From contig SRXB01000036.1 of the NCBI GenBank assembly GCA_009724975.1, positions 1 through 12,072 of the forward strand: a stretch of DNA of 12,072 bases, read 5' to 3'. The stretch's first letter is position 1; each line of letters opens with the position of its first letter. The notes under the pieces were generated by a model. It saw nothing but the letters and a program-made list of their open reading frames with translations. It did not search any database and had not been told where the DNA came from. Source of the DNA: a bacterium. GTDB lineage: Bacteria > Desulfobacterota > Deferrisomatia > Deferrisomatales > BM512. Positions 1-6,384 of this stretch are shown here, piece after piece. The position numbers and the translations under genes are program-made.

Positions 1-1209
1 CGTGAGCTTGACCTTGAGGAAGTCGGAGTTGTTGGTGTTGTTGAGGGCCATGACGTTGGGGGCGGCCCAGTTGATTACGTAAAGGTCGAGGTCGCCGTCG
101 TTGTCGATGTCGGCGAAGGCGGTGCCCTTGGAGCGGACGGCGGAGCAGGCCACGGCGGGGTTCTCGGCGGTCTTGTCGGTGAAGACGCCCTTGCCGTTGT
201 TGATGTAGAGCTGGTTGGAGACCTTGCAGTCGCCTTCGTAGAGATCGAGGTCGCCGTCGTTGTCTACGTCGCCCCAGGAGGGGCCTTTGCCCCAGCCCAC
301 GTGGCTAAGGCCGATTTTCTTTACGTCGGCCTTGGCGAACTTGCCGGTGCCGTCGTTGATGTAAAGGCCGTTGGGGCCGACGTAGTTGGAGACGAAGAGG
401 TCGAGGTCTCCGTCGTTGTCGTAGTCGGCGAAGGCCGCGCCGAGCCCCCAGTTGGGGTCGTTGGCGCCGGAGGCGACGGAGGCGTCGGTGAAGGTGCCGT
501 TTTTGTTGTTCATGTAAAGCTTGTTCGGCTCGCCGGAGGGGTAGCGGCCATTTACTACGTAGAGGTCGTCCCAGCCGTCGCCGTTAACGTCGGCCCAGAC
601 GGCCATCCACGACCAGGAGCGGTCGCCGACGCCGGCCTTGTCGGTGACGTCGGTGAAGGTGCCGTTGCCGTTGTTGCGGTAAAGGATGTTTTTGTTGTCG
701 ACGCCGTAGTTGGCCAGGTAAAGGTCGAGGTAGCCGTCGTGGTCGTAGTCGGCGGCGGCGGCGGCGTAGGTGAAGAACTTGCCGCCCACTCCGGCCTTGT
801 CGGTCACGTCGACGAACTTGCCGCCGACGTTTTTCAAGAGGCGGTTGGCCTCGATCTCGTAGCGGCCTCCCTTGGGGAGGAAGAGGTCCACCCAGCCGTC
901 GTTGTCGTAGTCAAAGAAGACCGAGCCCATGACGAAGCCCGCGTCGCCCACGTTGTCACCGGCCTGGGCGGTGATGTCGGTGAAGACGCCCTTGCCGTCG
1001 TTGCGGTAAAGCTTGTTGGGGCCGCCCTTGTTGGAAACGTAAAGGTCCCAGTCGCCGTCGTTGTCGATGTCGGCGAAAGCGACGCCCTTGCCGTTACCCG
1101 GGTCGCCGGTCCTGGAAAGGTCGGTGATGTCGGTAAAGACAGGGCCCTTGGCGAAGGCCACGCCCGCGGCCATCGTGGCGACGATAAAAGGGATAGCGTA
1201 CCGTCTCAT
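1..1209 (-). CDS. Secreted FG-GAP/VCBS repeat protein, probably CRTAC1/UnbV-like (3' end outside window)
   Basis: The 403 visible codons begin with a signal peptide: basic MRRY, a hydrophobic stretch, and a likely cleavage after AFA at residue 20. Seven calcium-binding Asp boxes of the form D-x-D-x-D-G-x-x-D-L follow at about residues 47, 100, 154, 207, 262, 314 and 367. Each is followed by a Leu-Tyr-x-Asn-(Asn/Asp)-Gly turn, so the spacing of about 53 residues fits blades of an integrin-type beta-propeller. The last visible residues (about 390-403, NNTNNSDFLKVKLT) match the entry into an ASPIC/UnbV domain in such proteins, but the domain itself lies off the left edge. Cys328 and Cys355 are the only cysteines and could form a disulfide. 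The start is the ATG preceded by AGGAG with 6 nt spacing. It lies 75 bp after the permease gene on the same strand. Family members are extracellular or periplasmic, with adhesive or unknown roles. No substrate can be named. Confidence 0.9.
   Translation of the reverse strand, partial: MRRYAIPFIVATMAAGVAFAKGPVFTDITDLSRTGDPGNGKGVAFADIDNDGDWDLYVSNKGGPNKLYRNDGKGVFTDITAQAGDNVGDAGFVMGSVFFDYDNDGWVDLFLPKGGRYEIEANRLLKNVGGKFVDVTDKAGVGGKFFTYAAAAADYDHDGYLDLYLANYGVDNKNILYRNNGNGTFTDVTDKAGVGDRSWSWMAVWADVNGDGWDDLYVVNGRYPSGEPNKLYMNNKNGTFTDASVASGANDPNWGLGAAFADYDNDGDLDLFVSNYVGPNGLYINDGTGKFAKADVKKIGLSHVGWGKGPSWGDVDNDGDLDLYEGDCKVSNQLYINNGKGVFTDKTAENPAVACSAVRSKGTAFADIDNDGDLDLYVINWAAPNVMALNNTNNSDFLKVKLT
82..1071 (-). 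repeat. Seven tandem Asp-box coding repeats, period about 159 bp
   Basis: The DNA of each Asp box is nearly the same. On the plus strand it reads as variants of gtcgccgtcgttgtc(g/t)a(t/c)gtcggcgaa and recurs about every 156-165 bp across this interval. The encoded units are at residues 47-56, 100-109, 154-163, 207-216, 262-271, 314-323 and 367-376 of the FG-GAP protein. Identical GAC/GGC codon use within the boxes suggests recent duplication or gene conversion, or simply strong codon bias. Confidence 0.85.
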
Positions 1210-1284
1210 TGCCGTCTCCTCTTCTTCTTTCTTGATATAGTGTCGGTAATCCGTCTATTTAAACTTTTATTGTCCAAAATCCCG

Positions 1285-2235
1285 TCACCCCGAGTACATC
1301 CGCAGAAGCCCCAGGAAGACGGATCCAATTACGCCCAGTGCGACGAATGTTACCACAACTCGCGGAATAAATATCGCATAAAGAGCGCTTATAGCCGGAA
1401 TGGATGTAACCGGCCCCGCCATTAAAAATGCAATATCCGCGCCATCGGCCATTCCCTTGGCTTTCAGCCCCGCCAGAACCGGTATCGCCGGTATCTGGTG
1501 GAGGGGCAGGGGTATGCCCACGAGGGCCGACGCCACCACTGAAAACACACCTTTTTGCCCCACAAGCCAAGTTACCGCGCTTATCGGGACAAGAACATGA
1601 ATCGCCGCCTCGATTGCGACCGCCGCTACTACCCAGAAGGCCACGAATACCCCGACGTCCCTGAAGCGGTCGAGAAAGAACCTGAATTTGGAGGCTCTGG
1701 GGACGACCACCATGGTGCGCAGTAGTATTCCGTTGGCCAGCCCTATCTCGTAGGCGCTGGCCAATTCGCCTTTCTCGTTTAATACTGGCTTTAGCCTGAC
1801 ATTGTTTCCAGAAAAAAAACCTGTTTTGCTAAAAAAATACGCGGTGAAGCCGAAAAAAAGTCCCAGAAAGACCGCCCCGCCGAATTTCCACCACGCCAGC
1901 TCCGGCCCAAGCGCCCCCATGGTTAGGAAAAAGGAGGTGGGATCCATGGTGGGGCTGGTGGCCAAAAGGGCGAAAAGCGGAGGGAGCGGGACTCCCGAAA
2001 GGGCCATCGGTATTACCACGGGGAGTATGCCGCAGGAACAAAGGGGCGAAAGGCAACCCACCGCCGTTGCGATGAAGATTGAGAGTATTCCGTATTTGCC
2101 GACGTACTGACGGACGATGCGGTCGAGCTGGTAGGTCTTTATGAGGGCGGCGAGGGTTATCCCAAGGAGGGTGAACCACCACATCCTCCCAATTTCCTTG
2201 AGGAATATCCTTAAAAACTCGCTCAGAAGCTCCAT
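1285..2235 (-). CDS. DUF318/ArsP-type permease
   Basis: This 316-residue inner-membrane protein has about eight predicted helices. It has the internal two-fold layout of the PF03773 permease family. The first half carries a Cys-rich membrane motif at residues 60-72 (GCLSPLCSCGILP; Cys61, Cys66, Cys68) followed by ATSPTMDP. The second half carries the counterpart AGPVTSIPAI. A hydrophilic loop of about 35 residues separates the halves. Characterised relatives export trivalent organoarsenicals, and others are annotated as metal permeases, so soft-metal or metalloid export is the likeliest role. The substrate is inference. The gene starts 15 bp after the FmdE-like stop codon. Its weak SD (AGGA) overlaps that stop and is about 13 nt from the ATG, so translation may be coupled. 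The gene appears intact. Confidence 0.85.
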   Translation of the reverse strand: MELLSEFLRIFLKEIGRMWWFTLLGITLAALIKTYQLDRIVRQYVGKYGILSIFIATAVGCLSPLCSCGILPVVIPMALSGVPLPPLFALLATSPTMDPTSFFLTMGALGPELAWWKFGGAVFLGLFFGFTAYFFSKTGFFSGNNVRLKPVLNEKGELASAYEIGLANGILLRTMVVVPRASKFRFFLDRFRDVGVFVAFWVVAAVAIEAAIHVLVPISAVTWLVGQKGVFSVVASALVGIPLPLHQIPAIPVLAGLKAKGMADGADIAFLMAGPVTSIPAISALYAIFIPRVVVTFVALGVIGSVFLGLLRMYSG

Positions 2236-2250
2236 GATTTACGGTTTATC

Positions 2251-2703
2251 CTAATAAAAGGATTCGACCTTTATAAGCTCCGCTTCCGGCGCTTCCTCAA
2301 GGCCCTTTAAAATCGCCTCCATCTTTTCGGGGTCGCCGCCGGACCTGCGGAGGTCGCCGTATTCCTTGCCGCGCCGGAGGGCCTCGTCGGTAAGGGACAA
2401 GACCGCCTGCATGCGGCGGGTCTTGTTTATCGCCTCAAGGCGGTGGATTCCTTCGGGCCTCACCTCGATGTTGGTGTTGCCGGAGGTAGTTCCGAGGGCC
2501 ACCTGTATGCCGTCAACGGCGCAGGTGCGGTGGTAATAGACCGCCGCCACGTCGCCGTCCTCGCCGTGGCGCCCCACGCGTTCGCGGGCGGCGAGTCCAA
2601 GGCGCGCGCCAAGCACCGACATGGGGCAGCGGTGGCCGTGGAAGCGCTTTAATAGCGCATAAAATTCCTCGCGCTCAGAAGGCGTAGTGATGGGGGCAGT
2701 CAT
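2251..2703 (-). CDS. FmdE-like zinc-binding domain protein
   Basis: This 150-residue protein resembles FmdE (formylmethanofuran dehydrogenase subunit E family, PF02663). The hallmark N-terminal motif is at residues 21-36: F-HGH-R-CP-MSVLGARLG (His22, His24, Cys26). The second hallmark, C-A-V-D-G-I-Q...G-T-T-x-G-N, is at 61-76 (Cys61, Asp64). Many relatives have Gly-Cys-Thr where this one has Gly71-Thr72-Thr73, so one potential metal ligand is missing. It also lacks the C-terminal zinc-ribbon seen in longer members. No other formylmethanofuran dehydrogenase subunit is visible, so a methanogenic role is unlikely and the family name is structural only. The start overlaps the AAA gene by 29 bp and has no obvious SD, which suggests translational coupling. 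Solved relatives bind zinc. The reaction is unknown. Confidence 0.82.
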   Translation of the reverse strand: MTAPITTPSEREEFYALLKRFHGHRCPMSVLGARLGLAARERVGRHGEDGDVAAVYYHRTCAVDGIQVALGTTSGNTNIEVRPEGIHRLEAINKTRRMQAVLSLTDEALRRGKEYGDLRRSGGDPEKMEAILKGLEEAPEAELIKVESFY

Positions 2704-3556
2704 TTTTGTCTATTTCGTTGTATTTTTGGGTCATGTCGGGGGTGAGCCACGGGACCACCTGCTTTAGCGCCCTCTCGAAATCGGCCATCGTCACGGTAGA
2801 GCGCCCGTCCTTGACGGCTTCGAGGGAGGCGCGCTTGCAAAGGCTCTCGGCGTCCCAGCCCACATACCCCTCGGTGCGCTGGCTCAGTTCCGCCGCGCTC
2901 ACCTTGGGATCTAGGGACTTAATCTTGTCAAGGTATATCCGGATCATCCCCTCGCGGTCTACGGCGCGGGGCGGGTGGACGAAAATCTTGCGGTTGAAGC
3001 GGCGCTTTTCCTTGATAATAGCCTGGTCCACGGTGTCGATGCGGTAGCACGACCCCACCAGCATCACATTCTTGTGGGCCTGTATCGCGTCTATCTCGCG
3101 GATGAAAAGCTCCGACAGTTCTTTGTCGGCGAAGGTGGGGGGTATGCCGCGAAGGTTGCCGGGCCCCCACTCGTATGAGCAACCCGCCCTCGGGCAGAGC
3201 CACTCGGTGTCGGAGATGAAGAGGACGCAGGGGGCCTCGTGGATAGCGTCGTGGAAGGCCTCCTTCATCTGCTCGGGCTTTCCGAGCATCTCCTGGCCCG
3301 ATACGTAGACGAAGGAGACGCCCGCCTCGGTGGCGGCGGCCTCGGCCAGCATCGTTATCCCGACGCCAAGAGGCCCCCAGAGCATTACGCCGGCCGGGCG
3401 CTCAAGCCCCACCTTCTCCATCAGATCAGGCTTTTGGAGCGGCAGCGAAACCATCTCTTTTACGAGCTCTTTCACCTCGGCGAAACCGCCTATGTCGTCC
3501 CACCTGAGGGTGGGCTTTTTCACTTCGTAGAAAATCTTTTCAAGTTTGCGGTGCAT
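2675..3556 (-). CDS. Degenerate Cdc48/VCP-type AAA domain protein (probable pseudo-ATPase)
   Basis: This 293-residue single AAA module has the Cdc48/FtsH-like entry W-D-D-I-G-G at residues 19-24 and PLQKPDLMEKVGLERPAGVML before the P-loop. The P-loop is GPLGVGIT at 61-68, where the invariant Walker A lysine is Ile67 (codon ATA). Walker B reads VLFISDTE (111-118), replacing the usual I-D-E. The sensor-1 region GSCYRID (168-174) has Tyr171 where Asn is normal. The arginine-finger region KRRFNRKI (184-191) and the sensor-2 helix EGYVGWDAESLC (229-240) remain. Extra cysteines sit at 121 and 126. The reading frame is intact, so this looks like a maintained protein rather than a decaying gene. It may be an ATP-independent scaffold or adaptor, or a subunit needing a partner ATPase. 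SD AAGG lies 6 nt before the ATG. It is first in the AAA-FmdE-permease operon. Confidence 0.85.
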   Translation of the reverse strand: MHRKLEKIFYEVKKPTLRWDDIGGFAEVKELVKEMVSLPLQKPDLMEKVGLERPAGVMLWGPLGVGITMLAEAAATEAGVSFVYVSGQEMLGKPEQMKEAFHDAIHEAPCVLFISDTEWLCPRAGCSYEWGPGNLRGIPPTFADKELSELFIREIDAIQAHKNVMLVGSCYRIDTVDQAIIKEKRRFNRKIFVHPPRAVDREGMIRIYLDKIKSLDPKVSAAELSQRTEGYVGWDAESLCKRASLEAVKDGRSTVTMADFERALKQVVPWLTPDMTQKYNEIDKNDCPHHYAF

Positions 3557-3645
3557 AATCAGCCTTTATCGGAAATGATTTAAAGGAGCCAACCCGAAAG
3601 CAGTAAAGCAAACCCCGTGCCGCCCTTCGGCGTCGGCGAGCCAAA

Positions 3646-3674
3646 AGAATATCCAAGGCGGGGCGAAGAGGCAA
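3646..3674 (-). promoter_or_regulatory. Candidate sigma-70 promoter of the AAA-FmdE-permease operon
   Basis: On the minus strand TTGCCT (4/6) is followed after 17 bp by TATTCT (4/6). The predicted start near 3639 would give a leader of about 80 nt before the AAA start codon. Confidence 0.4.
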
Positions 3675-3705
3675 CAACCCTTTCCCCGCAAAAGAAATTT
3701 ATTTT

Positions 3706-3734
3706 CTTCCACAAACCCCCATATTGGCTATAAT
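3706..3734 (+). promoter_or_regulatory. Candidate sigma-70 promoter of the NYN-CSD gene
   Basis: A perfect TATAAT lies at 3729-3734. A weak -35 (CTTCCA, 3/6) lies 17 bp upstream. Transcription would start near 3741, about 22 nt before the start codon and just upstream of a strong GGAGGAG ribosome binding site at 3753-3759. Confidence 0.6.
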
Positions 3735-3763
3735 CGGCCCGAAACCATCAACGGAGGAGTTAA

Positions 3764-4648
3764 ATGGCTGTCTTTACTAATAAACTTACACGTATTGGCG
3801 TATTTTATGACGGAAATTATTTTCTTCACGTCAGCAATTACTACAATTATTACCATGAGAACCGCGCGCGCATCAGTTTCAAGGGACTGCATAACCTGAT
3901 ACGCCAGAAAACGGCGGAACTTGAGGGGACCGAGTTCCGCTACTGCCAGATAGTCGACGCCCACTACTTTCGCGGAAGGCTTCGCGCCAAGGAGGCCGAA
4001 CAGCGCGACCTCCTCCTCAAGGAGCGCAACTTCGAGGACATCCTCCTTCGGGAGGGGATCACCACCCACTACCTTCCCATGGGGCCCGACGGAGAAAAGG
4101 GGATAGACGTATGGCTCTCGCTTGAGGCCTTCGAGCTCGCCATCTACAAGCACTTCGACGTGGTGGTGCTCATCGCGGGCGACGGCGACTTTCTGCCGCT
4201 TGTCAGGAAACTAAACACCATCGGCACCCGCGTCATGCTTCTGGCGTGGGATTTCAAGTTCCGCGACCAGAACAATGTCGAGCGCGAGACGCGCACCTCG
4301 CAGGCCCTCATCGAGGAGGTCACCTACCCGATAATGATGTCGCGCCTCATCGACGACCGCGCCTCGGCCAAAGAACCGATAATCAAAGACCTCTTCCTGC
4401 CGGGCGAGGCCAAAATCGTAGATTTCGAGGTCAACGGCAATATCTCCGAGACGGTCGGCACGATAAAGGCCCTAAAGGACGGCTACGGCTTCATAGCCAA
4501 GAAAGATTCCCCCGACGACCTCTTTTTCCATTACAGCTCGGTGATAAACGCCGATTTCAACGAACTGGCCGTCGGCGACCGCGTGACCTTCGACCTCAAG
4601 GAAACAGACCGGGGCCCCAACGCCGTGAACGTCAGGGTGGTGAGCTGA
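3764..4648 (+). CDS. NYN (LabA/DUF88) nuclease domain fused to a cold-shock domain
   Basis: This 294-residue cytoplasmic protein has two domains. The NYN domain, a PIN-like metal-dependent nuclease fold, covers about residues 8-200. It has the N-terminal acidic site FYDGN at 14-18 (Asp16, Asn18), then K-G-I-D-V at 112-116 (Asp115), and IAGDGDFLPL at 137-146 (Asp140, Asp142). All the expected acidic metal ligands are present. The C-terminal 65 residues (229-293) form a complete cold-shock OB fold with RNP1 DGYGFI (239-244) and RNP2 DLFFHYS (252-258). The natural reading is an RNA-cleaving enzyme carrying its own single-stranded nucleic acid binding domain, though no target is known. The gene has its own promoter, a near-ideal SD 4 nt from ATG, and its own terminator, so it is monocistronic. 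It diverges from the AAA operon across 207 bp. Confidence 0.92.
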   Translation: MAVFTNKLTRIGVFYDGNYFLHVSNYYNYYHENRARISFKGLHNLIRQKTAELEGTEFRYCQIVDAHYFRGRLRAKEAEQRDLLLKERNFEDILLREGITTHYLPMGPDGEKGIDVWLSLEAFELAIYKHFDVVVLIAGDGDFLPLVRKLNTIGTRVMLLAWDFKFRDQNNVERETRTSQALIEEVTYPIMMSRLIDDRASAKEPIIKDLFLPGEAKIVDFEVNGNISETVGTIKALKDGYGFIAKKDSPDDLFFHYSSVINADFNELAVGDRVTFDLKETDRGPNAVNVRVVS

Positions 4649-4674
4649 CCCTCCCTGCGGCGCGGCCAGCCGCA

Positions 4675-4710
4675 CAAAAGCCCGCCCGGTTGCCGGACGG
4701 GCTTTTGTTT
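4675..4710 (+). terminator. Intrinsic terminator, probably bidirectional
   Basis: A perfect 10-bp arm CAAAAGCCCG (4675-4684) pairs with CGGGCTTTTG (4698-4707). Inside it a CCGG/CCGG stem closes a 3-nt loop after one mismatch. TTTTGTTT lies on the 3' side. It is 27 bp after the NYN-CSD stop and faces the MgtC stop at 4735. Read on the minus strand it also ends in TTTTG, so it can serve both convergent genes. A smaller hairpin TGCGGC/GCCGCA (4656-4674) precedes it. Confidence 0.9.
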
Positions 4711-4734
4711 CGCCGAAACCCTTAAAACCCCGCC

Positions 4735-5436
4735 TCACCTCGTCCAGGAAAAAGAAAAAACGTTGACCTTTGCCGCCTTGAGCGCCGAAAGGGAGTTGTC
4801 GGCTATCGACTGGGTGGAGCCGTCGCGGCGGGTTAGGCGCACGTCCATGTAAACGGTCATCTTCCCCTGGGAGAAATCGCGCTCGGAATCGCAGGCGAAA
4901 ACCTTCGCTCCGGCGGAGTTCACCGCGTCGATTATCTCCCGCACGCCGGCCTCAAGGTCTGTCACGACCACCACGCGCCGGTAAATGGCGTGCTCGAACC
5001 TGCGCTCGAACCAGTTGAGCCCTATAAGTGTAAGGACCGTGAGCGCGGTGACGAAGGCGCTGACGAGGTAAAGGCCGCCGCCGGCCGCCATGCCTATTGA
5101 GGCTGCGACCCAGAGGCAGGCCGCAGTGGTGAGGCCCCGCACCGTGGCTCCCTGCTTTATTATCACTCCCGCGCCCAAAAAGCCTATGCCGGTGACTATC
5201 TGGGCGGCTATGCGCCCGGGGTCCGAGTGGGGAACTCCCGCCGGGTCGTAAAGCGGAGCCAAAAGCGAGAAAATGGTGAACATCGCGCTTCCGGCGCAGA
5301 CGAGCACGTGGGTGCGAAGACCGGCGGAGCGCCCGTGAACGTATCTCTCAAGACCTATCACCGCGCCTGCTATCGCCGAGACTGAGAGTCTTGCGACAAT
5401 TTCGGCGGCGTCCTGCGGAACGGTTAAACCAACCAT
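4735..5436 (-). CDS. MgtC/SapB family inner-membrane protein
   Basis: The 233-residue protein has about five N-terminal helices (residues 10-145) and a soluble ACT-like C-terminal domain (about 148-233). MgtC signatures are clear: GAVIGLER at 24-31, AGLRTH at 38-43, then R-I-A-A-Q-I-V-T-G-I-G-F-L-G-A-G at 75-90 and VRGLTTAACLW at 99-109. MgtC proteins support survival in low magnesium and modulate the F1Fo ATP synthase or membrane potential in some pathogens. Environmental homologues are mostly uncharacterised. The frame can be extended upstream to a TTG at 5451, but that extension reads through the SD. The ATG at 5436 preceded by GGGGAGG with 6 nt spacing is the better start. No magnesium-sensing leader is evident. 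It is probably monocistronic. Confidence 0.93.
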   Translation of the reverse strand: MVGLTVPQDAAEIVARLSVSAIAGAVIGLERYVHGRSAGLRTHVLVCAGSAMFTIFSLLAPLYDPAGVPHSDPGRIAAQIVTGIGFLGAGVIIKQGATVRGLTTAACLWVAASIGMAAGGGLYLVSAFVTALTVLTLIGLNWFERRFEHAIYRRVVVVTDLEAGVREIIDAVNSAGAKVFACDSERDFSQGKMTVYMDVRLTRRDGSTQSIADNSLSALKAAKVNVFSFSWTR

Positions 5437-5478
5437 CAAAAACCTCCCCAAACCGGCTTTAGCCGACCTATTTACATA

Positions 5479-5507
5479 ATTTTAACCTCGGCGCAACCTT
5501 TTATGAA
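5479..5507 (-). promoter_or_regulatory. Candidate sigma-70 promoter of the MgtC-like gene
   Basis: On the minus strand TTCATA (4/6) is followed after exactly 17 bp by TAAAAT (5/6). Transcription would start near 5471, about 35 nt before the ATG at 5436. It lies in the gap after the thioesterase stop codon. Confidence 0.5.
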
Positions 5508-5522
5508 GGGACAAAATAAAAC

Positions 5523-5942
5523 TCACCCCTCGCCAAGGTCCATCAGCGTCGCAATCGCGTGCGCGGCCTGCTTCCCCTCCCCAGTCCACAAGGTGGCCTC
5601 GACCGTTACTACCCGCCTGCCGTTTTTTATTATCCTGGCCCTCGCTACCACCCGCCCCCCGAGAGGCACCGCCCTGAAAAGGTGCATCTCGAACCCCTCG
5701 GTGGTCAGCTTTCGGCCCGAGGGCAAAAGATCGCCGGCCATAAAGACGCAGGTGTCGAGAATGGCCGCCACGGCGCCCCCGTGAAGGCCCTTGACGTAAT
5801 TGCCGTGGCGCTCGTCGGTAGCCATATCCATCTCGCAACTTTCTGCGGTGACCTTTTTCAGCTCCATGCCAAGGAAGCGGGCCATGCCGACCAGATCCAA
5901 AACCTTTTGGGCGCGCGCATGGAGTTCTTCATCTAGCGTCAT
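5523..5942 (-). CDS. PaaI-type hotdog-fold acyl-CoA thioesterase
   Basis: This 139-residue protein has the PaaI/4HBT signature at residues 46-65: H-x-N-x-x-x-G-L-HGG-A-V-A-A-I-L-D (His46, Asn48, His54, Gly55, Gly56, Asp63). In the family these residues hold the thioester carbonyl and activate water. It likely hydrolyses a small acyl-CoA or aryl-CoA in the cytoplasm. The substrate cannot be told, and no phenylacetate or beta-oxidation gene adjoins it. The frame could begin at an ATG at 5987, but that start lies inside a terminator hairpin and adds 15 residues unlike the family, so the ATG at 5942 is chosen. The only SD-like sequence is a run of five G about 8 nt upstream, immediately after the terminator T-tract. 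Confidence 0.88.
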   Translation of the reverse strand: MTLDEELHARAQKVLDLVGMARFLGMELKKVTAESCEMDMATDERHGNYVKGLHGGAVAAILDTCVFMAGDLLPSGRKLTTEGFEMHLFRAVPLGGRVVARARIIKNGRRVVTVEATLWTGEGKQAAHAIATLMDLGEG

Positions 5943-5955
5943 TTTCTTTTCCCCC

Positions 5956-5980
5956 AAAAACAAAGCCCCCTCTCGGGGGC
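5956..5980 (-). terminator. Intrinsic terminator or attenuator between the small exported protein and the thioesterase
   Basis: On the minus strand GCCCCC (5980-5975), loop GAGA, GGGGGC (5970-5965), then TTTGTTTTT. It lies 38 bp after the stop of the small exported protein and ends 13 bp before the thioesterase start codon. It has no T-tract when read on the plus strand. Confidence 0.8.
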
Positions 5981-6018
5981 AAAGCATTTTATTGAAATAA
6001 TCCGGCCCCGAAGGAGCT

Positions 6019-6315
6019 CTACTGGGGCGCGTCGGCCTTCAGTTCGCCGAGGGCCTTGGCCAAAAGCTCGTTTTGCCGGACGATGATGTAAGACATATAG
6101 GCCTGAACCCTGGCCGCGTTTACCTTCACCGTCTCGGCGTCCGAGCCGGATAGGTTGAAATCCTTGGTGATGTCCCTCGCCTTTTCCACGAGCTCCTTCA
6201 TGTCGTCGCAGCGGGAGATTTCGCGAAAGACGGAGTCCTCACCGGCCAGCGCCTGGGATACCGAGACCGCAAGGAAAAAAAGGACGGCTGACGCCAAAAG
6301 GGCTTTTTTGCGCAT
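6019..6315 (-). CDS. Small exported protein of unknown function
   Basis: This 98-residue protein has a clear Sec signal peptide: MRKK, a hydrophobic core at residues 5-20, and likely cleavage after Ala24 (QALA/GED). The mature part is about 74 residues, acidic and probably all-helical, with a single Cys36. It contains helix-forming stretches such as DDMKELVEKARDI (about 37-49) and a C-terminal helix ending near Leu92. I do not recognise the family. Size and composition suit a small periplasmic helical protein. SD AAGGAGA lies 5 nt before the ATG. It has its own promoter candidate (perfect TATAAT) and a terminator, so it is probably a monocistronic unit. Confidence 0.78.
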   Translation of the reverse strand: MRKKALLASAVLFFLAVSVSQALAGEDSVFREISRCDDMKELVEKARDITKDFNLSGSDAETVKVNAARVQAYMSYIIVRQNELLAKALGELKADAPQ

Positions 6316-6354
6316 GGCTCTCTCCTTGACGCATGAAATAATCAGACGCCTTGG

Positions 6355-6383
6355 ATTATAAACCAGCGGGGCGCGGGGATAAA
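6355..6383 (-). promoter_or_regulatory. Candidate promoter of the small exported protein
   Basis: On the minus strand there is a perfect TATAAT at 6360-6355, with a weak -35 TTTATC (3/6) 17 bp upstream, just beyond the stop of the transposase-like gene. The predicted leader is about 33 nt. Confidence 0.5.
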
Positions 6384-6384
6384 G

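Noticed and set aside
301..1425. Long plus-strand open frame (374 codons) rich in Val, Gly and Asp
   Set aside because: It is the antisense of the FG-GAP gene. Its regular Val/Gly/Glu pattern mirrors the Asp-box codons, it runs across the intergenic gap into the permease, and it has no SD.
3728..4153. Minus-strand open frame of 141 codons opposite the NYN domain
   Set aside because: Antisense shadow. The plus strand encodes an unambiguous NYN-CSD protein with promoter and SD.
5437..5451. TTG start for the MgtC-like gene at 5451
   Set aside because: The added codons are the SD itself (GGGGAGG). The ATG at 5436 is correctly spaced from it.
5943..5987. Upstream ATG start for the thioesterase at 5987
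   Set aside because: It lies within the terminator hairpin region and adds residues unlike PaaI family N-termini.
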